Positions 52,315 through 62,870 of a DNA stretch of 64,000 nt are shown piece by piece (positions within the stretch are counted from its first letter, which is position 1; every line of letters begins with the position of its first letter). The notes under the pieces were generated by a model. It was given only the letters and a program-made list of their open reading frames with translations. It did no database searches and was not told where the DNA came from. Origin of the DNA: Siderastrea radians (lineage: Eukaryota > Cnidaria > Anthozoa > Scleractinia > Rhizangiidae); contig OZ024890.1 in assembly GCA_964017195.1 (NCBI GenBank), positions 71,000,276-71,064,275 on the forward strand, read 5' to 3'. A program made the position numbers and the translations under genes.

Positions 52315-52521
52315 CTTTGATCGTTCCCTTTAGAAAAGGCGCGCAATAAAAGTTCTATATACAAAACAAGGTGGGTGTGGATTGTCACGTCAACGGGTAT
52401 GTTTCGACATGTTCCGACAAGCAATCTACCGACAAAGACGGTTATGACGTCATGGGGCAAGTCTGTACCTATTTAGGGTGACAGTTAAACCAAATCAATT
52501 CTGTTTTAGACAGAAGACAAC

Positions 52522-53037
52522 ATGGAACAAATCTGTATGATTGTCGATTTGGATGGGTATCAAGTGAACCATCAACCGTTTATTGTAAGGGAAATGGGTG
52601 TTTACAGTTTACAGCACGGGAGTTTCAGCTGGTTCTTGGAAAACAAGTTGCCTTACCTCTCGTTGGAAAAGCGAGATCGTAAAACGGTCAACTATATCTA
52701 CCATCATATTCACGGCTTACGCTTTGAATCGAGCAAGCAAGAAAAAGCCTTACCTCAACATCTGGTCAAAACCATGATCGAGTCAGCCTATCATCGTTGC
52801 AGAACGCAACACCAATACATGGTAGCTTACAAGGGAGGATATTTGGAAAAGAATCTACTAAACGAGCTACAGATTCCTTGCATTAACTTGGAAGACTTTG
52901 GATGTCCTAAAGTCGAGAAACTCATCGCCATGGGGTTTGATGTAGGATTAACCTGCGGTCGTCACGCGAAACCCACCCACCATTGTCCCAAACAAGAAAC
53001 CTATTTGTTTTACCAATGGATCCAGTCTCAAGCTTGA
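52522..53037 (+). CDS. Hypothetical protein with RNase H-like N-terminus and Cys/His C-terminus
   Basis: 171 residues. It begins with an acidic strand (MIVDLDGYQV) and KxxG-type IVREMGVYSL, a layout like the first strands of DEDD exonuclease or RNase H folds. The C-terminus has CGRHAKPTHHCPKQETYLFY with clustered Cys and His that may bind metal. It starts the short stretch before the right terminal repeat, on the strand opposite the capsid-like gene. Fold assignment is tentative. Confidence 0.5.
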   Translation: MEQICMIVDLDGYQVNHQPFIVREMGVYSLQHGSFSWFLENKLPYLSLEKRDRKTVNYIYHHIHGLRFESSKQEKALPQHLVKTMIESAYHRCRTQHQYMVAYKGGYLEKNLLNELQIPCINLEDFGCPKVEKLIAMGFDVGLTCGRHAKPTHHCPKQETYLFYQWIQSQA

Positions 53038-53066
53038 AACCATCTTTATCAGCACTAGAACTGGTG

Positions 53067-53628
53067 GGACGATATTACCGAAACCGTCAAAACTATTCTG
53101 GCCCATGACAAACAAGAAGAAGAAGCCTTCACCAGTCAATTTCAATGAACGTGAAGCAAGCAAGCAAGCAATCTGTTGACAGCTTGGTGATCCTTTTGTT
53201 TCCTTCACAACAACACAGAACTCCAGGGGAAGAAAAGAAGGATCATGACAGAGTCCACAGGCTACCTTGACATGAATAAAAAAAAACCTGTGTCATCCAA
53301 ATAAAATCAATCAACTCTCTTTTGTTTTGTTTTTTAAAAAAAGGGATTTTTGTTTTTCAAACCGAGCCGAACTCGATCGATCGATCGATCGATCGCTTCT
53401 AACCCCCAAAAAAAACCTCCCACCCAAATCCCCAAGAAACACTCTTCCATCCATTGTCTCCTACTCGCTTCGACCCGAAAAAAAAAAATTTCCATGCTTT
53501 TTTCCAAAAAAAATTGTTTTTTTCCACCCCCGACCGGGATTCGAACTCACATTAAAAAGATCTTGGTTTCCCCCACAGCGTGCGCCAAGCGCGCACCGCT
53601 GCCGCCGATTCCCCGCGCGCGCGCGCGC

Positions 53629-53662
<34 letters not shown>

Positions 53663-55376
53663 TGCTGCTGCTGCCCACCAACACCACCATCTCATCGAAT
53701 CGGGATCGGAAAAAAGAGAGGGGTATCGAACCTCGGTATCGACAAAAATCCGATCGGTATCAAACCTCTGTATGAACCCCAACCCTTTGAGCCCGCGATC
53801 CCCTTTTTTTCAACCAACTGGTCAGCGGTTTCCCACCCTAGCCAGAGGGTGATTCCCCTACGTCATGTAAGCGTCACGAAATGTCCTCTCTTGGCTGATC
53901 TGAGCCCGCGATCTCCTTTTCCTAGACCGGTCAGCGGTTTTCCAAACAAAAACACGTGAACTCTTCATTTCCAACAACATTCCATTCTGATGACGTCATC
54001 ACTTCTGATCATCACTTCTGATTGTTTAGGGGTGGGTCTTTTCCATACAAAAAACCTCTAGCCGCCATCTTGGATTTGGCTCTCGACCAATCACAAGCCG
54101 AGTTCAGATCTCAACAGACGGGCTATACTACTACCAATGGACAACCCGCTCCCTTCAAATCAGGCAACACGGTCATCACCCTGCAACTCTCTAGAAAAAG
54201 TCAACGCCACCCTCTACCTTCCTTCATTTCTTACCCGAGCCAGCATGGAGGACCTAGCCAATGAAGTCCGACGCATTATACGCAATCTTAATCTCGGCAA
54301 CAAAATCGATCTCCTCCTCGAAGAAATGCCCCTCAATTATCATCCCACGCAAACCATAGGCAAGAAAAAATACAAAGGAGAAGTCGTCTTGGCCCATTCC
54401 CGTTATCATCAAGAAAATCCCACCGTGCCATGCACCATCTACCAACATTTTGTCCCCTTGAACATCGATGCCATCCTTCAACAACGTCGAACCACCGAAG
54501 GACTTCTGCTTTGCAACAATTCACCCAAAACCTCCATCGACACCCACGCCTTTGTCAAAGCCTGGTGCAAAGGACATTTTCATCCCAGCTGTTCTTATCC
54601 GTCCGATTACCAAGAACAAAATCAAGACCTTCAAGTCAAACAACGCACACTCGATCGATGGTTTCAAGGACTCGACCAGCATCTTCCCCAGAAAAAAGAG
54701 GAGCAGCAACTCAACTTCCCTTCTTTTCATTGGTGTGAGCGCGACGATATTCGAGATCCCTGCAAGATTTGTCAACAAGTCTTACCTGTGGATACCGATA
54801 CCACTTGGAAACCCACCACCTGGGATACCGATTGGGATACCAGTATCACCTGTCAACGTTGTAGAGACGCAGGGTGTGTCATCCGCCCCGGCGAACATTG
54901 TTGTGGTCTCTGTGGGACCTCTGTCTTGTCCATTGATGATGATGATTGTCATTAAAAGCCACATTTCCAACATCACCAGTCGTCTCTTTGATTGTACTGC
55001 GCCCGCGCTCCTTTTCCTATTGAGGTCAGCGGTTGCCCACCCCAAAACACTACCAGCCGCCATCTTGGATGAGCCCGCATTCCTTTTTTCCACCTGGTCA
55101 GCGGTGTCCCTCCCTAAAACACACTCCCACCAGCAGCCGCCATCTTGGATGAGCCCGCGATCCTTTTTTCATCCCTGCTCAGCGGTTGCCCACCCCAAAA
55201 CACATTCCCACTACCAGCCGCCATCTTGGATGACCTTTGACCCCAACTCTCATTGGTCCATTCTCTTGACCGGGATCACATGATAAAAAGGAATGGCACG
55301 AGTCTCCCATTGGTTTAAAAAGTTGGGGGGGTAGGCCTTTTTGATTCATTTCACCAGACCGTCGCCCATTACTACT
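53067..55376 (-). repeat. Right terminal inverted repeat of the Polinton-like element (2,310 bp)
   Basis: Reverse complement of 34131-36427. It is about 13 bp longer, largely because the GCC/CGG tract (53630-53665) has more units. It carries the second copy of the cysteine-rich gene and the mirrored iterons. Confidence 0.92.
54137..54955 (+). CDS. Repeat-encoded cysteine-rich protein, right copy
   Basis: 272 codons, the right-arm twin of 34552-35373 with one codon missing near the start (one Asn instead of two) and a Gly-to-Ser change in HFHPSCSYP. The internal start equivalent is at 54245. The CxxC pairs are intact. The near-identity of the two copies points to recent insertion or ongoing conversion between arms. 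Confidence 0.7.
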   Translation: MDNPLPSNQATRSSPCNSLEKVNATLYLPSFLTRASMEDLANEVRRIIRNLNLGNKIDLLLEEMPLNYHPTQTIGKKKYKGEVVLAHSRYHQENPTVPCTIYQHFVPLNIDAILQQRRTTEGLLLCNNSPKTSIDTHAFVKAWCKGHFHPSCSYPSDYQEQNQDLQVKQRTLDRWFQGLDQHLPQKKEEQQLNFPSFHWCERDDIRDPCKICQQVLPVDTDTTWKPTTWDTDWDTSITCQRCRDAGCVIRPGEHCCGLCGTSVLSIDDDDCH

Positions 55377-55382
55377 GAGGTG
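55377..55382. repeat. Target site duplication GAGGTG, right copy
   Basis: Matches 34125-34130 exactly and directly follows the terminal CT of the Polinton-like element. Confidence 0.92.
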
Positions 55383-55445
55383 ATTCTATCACTTACTTGC
55401 CCCACCTTTATATTCCTTATAGAAAATGCCTCATAAGGTTTTCTA

Positions 55446-55761
55446 TCACTGTAAATGGTTTGAAACCCGGCCAGGAGTCATATCATAAGTCAGTGAGGTA
55501 TGATCGTCCGGGTTAGTGAAGTCCTGTGTCATTCTTTCTCCGTTCTCTAAATACCACCTTCTTTCAACTCGTCTAACTTCGTCCATCTCCATGTTATTCT
55601 TGGCCGCCTCTTTTTTCTCACAGGTCAGGGCTGTTCTCGCATGTGCTGAGGTGTACATTCTCAAAGTGTGCTCTCGGCATCTCCGTAGTCTTCTTCTCAG
55701 AGTAGGGTATTGCTTCACGTCCAGTGACTTGCTGGTCTCCGGCACGGCACGTGACGACCCT
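55446..55761 (-). CDS. Candidate 3'-terminal exon of an unknown small gene
   Basis: An open frame on the minus strand runs from a likely acceptor (CTTAG at about 55762) to a TGA at 55448-55446. The protein is basic and polar (YPTLRRRLRRCREHTLRMYT; DDHTSLTYDMTPGRVSNH) and looks like a conserved small host protein rather than a transposon fragment. I cannot name it. It is divergent from RP2, whose start lies 500 bp away. Confidence 0.4.
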
Positions 55762-56279
55762 AAGAACGGCTGCGTAGGAGACTGCTCACTTGCAAGAGAC
55801 TAATACTTGTAACATTCTTAGGCCCGAACACCTTTGTGATCCCCCTGAGGCAGGTGCGTGGTATGGAAGTTGACAAGCCTAGAACTGCTGTCTCGCTTGG
55901 TCACTCTCCAACATACTGAACAATACATCAATAGGTACAGAACGCGTTTGTATAGTTTGAGTCAAATTTGATATTTTAGGCTTCAGAGACTGGTTTTCGT
56001 TTCGTGAGGTAACGCTGTAAGAACTGACAAAGCAAATAAAACCTGCCATCGGTAACCGGTTCTGCCTTAGCGACGCGAGAACACGCGGAAGTACGTGAGT
56101 ACACGCGTGTTTTAGGCAAGTAGCGTCATTGGTGCCCTTGGCAACGCCTCAATGGCCTGGTTACCAAGCCAAAGAGCGCTTCCCTGCCAAACACAAGCTG
56201 TTTTCTAGCCTTTCCGTCACTCGTAACACGGTTTTCAAGGTTAAAATACCAGGGAAGCTTACAATAAAGCTGTAATAAC

Positions 56280-57223
56280 ATGGGCTGCTTGGGATCAAAA
56301 GAAGATAAGGATTCTTCAAAAGAGGAAACCCAGGAGAAACCAACTTATAGCTGGTAAGTGTTTTATAGCACTGAGGTTAATTGATCGTACAGTGATCGAT
56401 CGATCGATCATTCAGAAATTCAATGGAACTGCCCATTTGAACACTTTACATTTATAAAAGTGCCAACCTACCAAAAAATTTAAGCGACATTTCGTCATTT
56501 AAAATGAAAAACGGACACCACTGAAGGCGAAGGAAAGTGCTGTTCCCTCCTTAGCGGCTATAAATTTTTGAATTGTGACTTTTTATTTTGGGAACTGAGA
56601 GGGATCGGCCAATTGCCGCCGAATATCTTTCTGTCATTGTAATAGGCAAAAGAGAGCTCGAATAGATCCAAAAGACTACACTATCAGCGATGTGACGGGA
56701 GAAACTGTTGGAAAACTGCCTGGAGAAATAAACGGACAGCAGTTTATTATTCAGAATTGCCAGGTAAATGTTTTTTCTAGCTTGAGTGATGTGCGGAATG
56801 ATAATTTAATTAGCACGGTGACATTTTCTATGCTGAGCTACTTAAAAACTGCTGAGAAAAACAAAATCTCATTCTGTAAAAGGGTGTTTTCCTAAAGTCA
56901 CTGTAAGTTGCACTGTGCAATGTGCAATCATACAGCTTGTCTCACAGAGGCTCAATGTGCCACATGCAATTGCATGAAAAGAGTGTGTTTACACCAGGAA
57001 ATGTGTCACAGCTTGTCTCACAGTGGCTCAATCTGCCACATGCAGTTGCATGAAAAAAGAGTGTGTTTACACTAGTTAATGTGTCATACAGCTTGTCTTA
57101 CAGTGGCTAAAATATTTGTAATTGCATCTTATTAATTATTACTTATTAATATTTGCATCTTATTAATGGTAGTTTGGAACTTATAACTGTACATTTTAAT
57201 TAGTAAGTGTTCCTGATTATTAC

Positions 57224-57257
<34 letters not shown>

Positions 57258-60200
57258 GTTACTATTGCAATTGCATGAAAAAAGTGTTTTACAGTTAGGA
57301 AATGTGCCATACAGCGTGTTTCACAGTGGCTCAATCTGCTACATTGCAAATTGCAATTTTATGAATTATTACAGTGGCATACAGCTTGTTTCATAGGGGT
57401 TCAATCTTCTATGTGTAAGTACACGAAAAGAATATGTTTGTTTACACTAACTAGGGAATGGTTCTCACAGTTTTACAAAGTTTGCCGCAAACATTTGGGC
57501 GAGGTTTATGCATGCATACTGTCAGTCAAAACCTCAAAAGAGGAAAAAGTGAGACTAGTAGAAGAAGGTGTTGATGATAAAATTAATTCCACTTCTTGTT
57601 ACTACCACAGGAACTTAGTAAGAAAGTAAAACAAACAAACTAATAAATTAGTAAACAAATAAATAAATAGATAAAAACAGATCACATTTTTTTTCAATTT
57701 TATAAAACAAACTTTTTTGAAATGTACCTGTTTTTGCAGGATTGCAGCATTTTTATTTTGGATCACACAGATACTATAACAGTTGATGATTGCATCAACT
57801 GTCGGATTGTCATTGGGCCATGTAGGGGAAGGTTAGTTACAAATTGTCTGTGGATACTTTCTATTTACACCAGTGGCATGTTATTTCAAAACCTTGTGTA
57901 TATACCCTTCAAATTTGATGGAAAACAAAGTACTATGGATCCTATTAAACTCTTAACTGCAGAAACTTAGGTTGTTATTTATCTTTTTGCAGTGTATTTT
58001 TCAGAGATTGTAAAGATTGTAAAGTTGTGGTTGCATGTCAACAGTTCAGGTGAGTTCACCTGGGAACACCAGGAGGGTTGTCAGGTGGGACTTGGGGACC
58101 CTAGAGGGGACTGGGGGACAGGAACTGGAAGAAAACGGTGGTTTTTGGAGATATAGGCATCTGTGAAAGGGTGGAAGATAGGAGACTGAAATACACAATT
58201 ACTGTAGCTTTATTATTTTGCAACTTGTTACAGCAAATGGGCAAAGATTTGGGAGCCACTAAGCAATGAACAGGAACTAGCAGTAAAGGGAATAGGAAGA
58301 TGGAGTTTCTAAACTCTGTGTACATCCCACCTCAGACACAATAAAGAGCGGGCCCAACCTTAGTTTAGTTTATACAGTCAGTACATCGTTTCTGCCAGGC
58401 AAAAATATTATTGACACCTACAAGTTTCTATACTAATGTCTTGTCTAAACTACCCCATTCACCAAGGATAGTGAATTTCATTATTTGTATTTTATTTGGT
58501 ATCTGCCTATAAAAATGTGCCAAACATACTGCTACAGTTATGATTGATTTGATAGAGCTCCAAAAAATTCATTGGCAAGATTCTCCACAGTAAGTTTGTA
58601 TTCTTGTCAGTGTATCAGTGGCCCAAAGTCAAGGCTTTGTCTGTCCTCAGAAATTGTCTGACACTTCAGTCTGACCTCTTTTTCAATCACACGTGTCTGT
58701 GTGACTTTCCTGGGACAAATTTACTACACTAGCTGAACTTTATGAGGACCATTTTTTTAAATTTTCAATTGATTACACTAGTACATTACTTGTTAACCTA
58801 AATTAATTAACTGCATGAAATGATTGAATTCCTTCATCGTAGAACTCGTGATTGCAAGAAGATGGACTTCTTTTTATGCTGTGCTACTCAGCCTATAATT
58901 GAGTCCTCAAGTGGGATGAAATTTGCCTGTTATCAGTACTTTTATCCTGAACTTGAAGGTGAGGATCTAAGTCACACTTTAATCATTGTGGGAATAGAAA
59001 ACCAGTGGGAGGAGTGTGTCAAGTGTGGACTGGCGAGAGGAAAGAGAGGTGTCACTCTCACTAACTGTGCTGGCATTTTTGTGTGAATCTAGCATAGCCC
59101 TCTATGTTGTCTAGTACGATATTTAAACCAGTGTCTACAGTTGTTACCTTAACACCATTTAATCAAACAATATCAACAGAACAAACGAAGAATAGAGTCC
59201 TTGAACTCACAATTTTGCTAACAATGGTCCTATGGAAAATAGACTAACAAGAGCTGGATTGAAACTTGAGTTATTAAGAGTCTTATGCAGCTATTAACAT
59301 CAGGAATTTCAGTGTAACTGACCAGATTACACTGGATGTAGACACAGGGCTTGAAATAACGGCCGGTCAACGGACAATGTCCGGTCAAAAATAGGTTTTG
59401 TCCGGTCAAATCCTTGGATGGCCGGACAATTTGTCCGGTCGTTTACGCTTGTAAAGAAAAATTCAATGCGGATCTTCAGGTTTTAAATTTTTATAGGTTC
59501 AACATTATTGGCGTTTGTGAATAAAAAGGGGAAAAGACAGAGATACTACCAGACCAAGAACTTTTAAAAAATGATTCATAATAGTGGTTGTAAAATTTCC
59601 GGTGGTTGCAAATCTTCGCTTTGTCGTTCATCAAGCCGTCACCGCAAATTAGCGGGTCTTCCGGAGTAGCGTGTGTAGCAGTATGAATTACTATATTCTT
59701 ATAATATATAGTCCGCTTGGATTTTGTAAACGTGACGTGAGAAGCATAACAATGCCTCTCAGATTCTCGGGCAACACTCAGCGAGAACACCCTTAGCCAC
59801 CTGATAAGAGTCAAAATGGAAGGTCCCCCTTTTCAAGGTTACGACACTACACCAGCCATTCACTTGTGGGTAACGAGCGCCACTCGCCCTCCGAACCAAA
59901 GCAACAGGAAATCATACAAGGCCCGAGAGTTTGCGAAAAGGGGAATGGTCTTGATTGATTGTTCTTCAACTGAAGAAGATTCCGATTCAGATAATGAGGA
60001 CGAATTAGAAGACAGAGCAATAGATTTAATAAAAGACACAGGAGTGGATCAGTAGGCTCCCGAACATTGTATATATTTTTGGCGTTGATATGTTTTTGTT
60101 TCACTTAAAACCACAACAAAGTGCTTTCATTTCCTTAATTGCACAACGTTGATGTAATTCCAGTAATTCCAAATGGCCAAATAGTCATCCATAAAAGTTG

Positions 60201-62870
60201 TGATTCATATCGTCTCTAAAAACGCTGAAACGGAACAAATCATTCATCACTTCCGGCACGCCCCTGATAAATACTTGGTTACCAAGCTTTTTGGTGATTA
60301 TTGGATTCACGGGCATTACTTCGCAAGGCAATGTTTTCCTCAGGCAGTATAGACTTGAAATTGACAACGAGTAGCAAAATTAGGTTGCCATTCAAGTATT
60401 CCAAATGAAAAAAGAGAGTTGCCTGTTGGTATCATTTCCCCGACCCCTTTTAATAAGATATAGTACTGAAACATTTCAAGATTCAAGCTTATTCATTCTA
60501 AGCTTACTTTGTAGCAAATCAGTGGATATGGATTCTACTTGTAAGAGTTTCTTGTTGTATATTCACATCAGTTAGCTTGTATTATTATGAGGATCAACTA
60601 GATCGCAGGCTTCAATTTCATCAACTTCATAGCTTTAGTAGGTATTAAAATTTAACGGTATAGAAGACATAGAACTGAAGCGATAGATGCATGCACAAAT
60701 GTAATATTGATTTTGCCGAACGTTGTGGCTGTACCATGCATTCCACTTTTCCTGCAATGAGTTCGAGGCTCCATGTACAATAAAGGCTTAGAAAATGTAC
60801 TTGTTTGATATGTAAACATCATGCTGCAGGGGGAGGGGGGAATTTTGTAGAGATATGGCGTAATGGAGATTTGTCCGGCCAAAAATGGGTGGTGTCCGAG
60901 CAAAAATAGGTTTGACCGGACAACTTGACCGGCGCCAGCCGGGAAATTATTTCAAGCCCTGTAGACATGGGTCAGTAGCCAGGTCCGGCTGTTCAATCAA
61001 CTGGCAAATAACCTGTATGTCTTGAAACTGAGGATTACTTCTGTTTATGTTCTGGAAACATCAGCCACTTGTTACCAAAAATAGTTCCTTTCAGACCTGA
61101 TACTCCATAAATTATATGACAATGTCTCATCAAAGGCCATTCTGAATAGTCTCAAATAGTCCATTCCTACATTTTTAACAGTACTCTAACTTAATTTTCA
61201 TAGGTCAGTTTGAAGCAGCAGGACTAAGCATATTTAATAATAACTGGAGTAAAATTTATGACTTTACACCTGCTGCAGGGGAGACAACATGGAGCATATT
61301 GCCTGAGGTGTGTTTCTAATAATGCAATTAAGGAAAATTGTTCAGATGTAAACAATACAGTTGATTGGGCTATGCGACATGGCAGGTTAAGTTTTTGTGC
61401 TGAGGCTTTTTAGTGATGTCTTAGTTCATAATCTAGATCCTTCAAGTGACCGAGTAACTTTCCTGAACACCTTATAAAAATTTATTACGCTTGTGTCTTG
61501 TGAGTAAAGTGATCTGAAGTGAACTGAGGAAAGATGCTTCGGAGAGAAGGAATGAACTTGTTAAGCTCTGTAAAAAGATTGAAATATGCTACAGACTGGT
61601 GGAAAACTGTTGTTTAATAGTCGAAATGCCTATACTTGCTATACTTGCCTATACTTGCTAATTTTACTTGCCTATACTTGCTATACTTTCCTATACTTGC
61701 TATACTTGCCTATACTTGCTATACTTTCCTATACTTGCTATACTTGCCTATACTTGCTATACTTGCCTATACTTGCTATACTTGCTATACTTGCCTATAC
61801 TTGCTAGGCAGCATAGGACTTAAAACATTGCGAAGTTGAAAATTCGTGTCAATTTTATAACGCTTTTTTTCCGTTATGAGAGAACAGATTCTTTTTTATA
61901 GGCCTCTTTTCAACCCTAGTACAAAAATAGAATAATAATAATAAAATAATAATATACAAAGCTTATATAGCGCTTATTACAACGTCTCTAAGCGCTTTAC
62001 AATTCTAAGAACTAGGTAACAATTGAAACAAAATATTGATTTAAGAAATCCAACTGGCGGAAGGCAAACCAGTTGGCTATTTACAAGCGCAGCCGAAGAA
62101 TTTATAACTCGTGACTGCCGTGAAACAAATCCATGAAGTGCTCAGAGTGGGATTCGAACCCGGGACCCACGGACTCGAAGTCCAACACCCTAACCACTCG
62201 GCCACCCTGCCACCCTGCCACCCTGAATACCGAGACTAAGGTGAAGTTGGAATCTGATGGAGCTTAACATTTTGTTATAGGATGCCTCAGCGCACCTCGA
62301 AGATTGTGTACCATTGCCAGACAACGATAGATTCTCCAGTATACAAATTTTCACTGATGCCAACAAGAGTGTGATTCCGAGTACCCTAGGAACAAGAAGA
62401 AAACCTTTTGACGAGGTAAAACTAAAACATTCAGTACACTGACGCTGTTTTAGTGAGTTCCGCACAATTAAACGCAAACTTTGGCTATCACCTTACCTTT
62501 TAGTTTCTACAGACATCCAGTTTTTACATTCTGTGCTTGAAGCAGGCAAGGAAATAAGTAGACTGCGGAAAACCCAACGGAAACTCTTGCTATGCGTGCT
62601 TTTCTGCGTTTGAAACTTGGGACAAGAGCAAAAATTGAGAACTTGCGCGGAAACCAGAAACCCGAAAAAAGCGAAAACGCTTGCTACTAAGGCTCGGCGT
62701 CCAGAATGTCTTACGGTCGCTCCCCGCAATCCAGTGCCTGATATGTGCAGGGTAAAAATTTCTTAGAGTTGAATCCGCTCTTTTTCCGTTAGTCCTGCCT
62801 GGTGGTGTTTTTCCATGATGATAATGTAAAGAAAAGTGTCAAGGAATTGCTATATGAACAACGACACAAG
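56280..62870 (+). CDS. RP2: RP2 (ARL3 GTPase-activating protein), 3' end missing
   Basis: Exons: 56280-56353, 56646-56763, 57740-57831, 57993-58049, 58843-58958, 61204-61307, 62281-62415, 62793-62870. All are GT-AG and in phase, giving 258 codons so far of about 350. It begins MGC, an N-myristoylation and palmitoylation motif. Exons 2-6 encode the beta-helical TBCC/CAP-type domain ([42 protein letters not shown]). Exon 8 starts the C-terminal NDK-like domain ([11 protein letters not shown]). RP2 is the GAP for ARL3 and helps deliver lipidated proteins to cilia. In the family the catalytic arginine lies in the beta-helix domain. The remaining exon or exons should lie beyond 64000. Confidence 0.92.
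56932..57420 (+). repeat. Degenerate tandem repeats in RP2 intron 2
   Basis: About five copies of a unit near 80 bp recur, marked by CATACAGCTTGTCTCACAGT and ATTGCATGAAAAAAGTGTGT. They begin at about 56932, 57008, 57087, 57310 and 57371. Confidence 0.6.
57222..57258 (+). repeat. ATT microsatellite
   Basis: About a dozen ATT units inside the tandem repeat block of RP2 intron 2. Confidence 0.8.
59345..60961. mobile_element. hAT-like DNA transposon remnant, 1,617 bp, in RP2 intron 5
   Basis: Terminal inverted repeats CAGGGCTTGAAATAA at both ends, followed on both sides by subterminal GTCCGGTCAAA repeats. Direct repeats TAGACA flank it (59339-59344 and 60962-60967), possibly part of an 8-bp TGTAGACA. 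CAGGG-type ends favour the hAT group, but the duplication length is not clear-cut. Confidence 0.6.
59816..60055 (+). CDS. Short ORF in the hAT-like element
   Basis: 79 codons with [20 protein letters not shown] then an acidic Ser/Asp/Glu tail. This could be the C-terminal end of a hAT-type transposase left after internal deletion, or an unrelated short protein. Confidence 0.4.
   Translation: MEGPPFQGYDTTPAIHLWVTSATRPPNQSNRKSYKAREFAKRGMVLIDCSSTEEDSDSDNEDELEDRAIDLIKDTGVDQ
61628..61806 (+). repeat. Minisatellite of CTATACTTGC units
   Basis: About 18 units of CTATACTTG(C) and CCTATACTTGC variants in higher-order pairs, in RP2 intron 6. The frames over it encode only repetitive Tyr/Leu/Cys peptides. 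Confidence 0.85.
61930..62225 (-). repeat. tRNA-derived SINE
   Basis: On the minus strand, a tRNA-Ser-like head (A box TGGCCGAGTGG near 62191-62203, B box GGTTCGAATCC at 62150-62160) is followed by a body and a tail reading AAGCGCTATATAAG and (ATT)n. The CACCCTGC triplets at the head (62203-62225) are a short tandem. It is typical of invertebrate SINEs. Confidence 0.75.

Larger units (their letters stand above)
34131..55376. mobile_element. Polinton/Maverick (adintovirus-like) endogenous virus-like element, 21,246 bp
   Basis: Both ends read AGTAGTAATGGGCGACGG inward (AG...CT termini), with long near-identical inverted repeats and a 6-bp target duplication GAGGTG. The interior encodes a DDE integrase with chromodomain, adenain-type protease, A32-like packaging ATPase, a major capsid candidate, three paralogous capsid-like proteins, arginine-rich core proteins and a PLA2-like protein. 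This is the morphogenesis set of Polintons and adintoviruses. Unlike the canonical elements there is no visible polymerase catalytic domain. The main structural ORFs are free of stops or frameshifts and the repeat arms agree almost base for base, so the insertion looks young. Confidence 0.93.

Noticed and set aside
34131..55376. True adenovirus or nucleocytoplasmic large DNA virus insertion
   Set aside because: The protease, ATPase and core proteins resemble those groups, but the size, integrase and AG...CT repeats with target duplication fit Polinton/adintovirus.
61586..61839. ORFs of 67-73 codons rich in Tyr, Leu and Cys
   Set aside because: They are translations of the CTATACTTGC minisatellite.
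62150..62225. Working tRNA-Ser gene
   Set aside because: The head has A and B boxes but no acceptor stem, and it runs into a SINE body and ATT tail.
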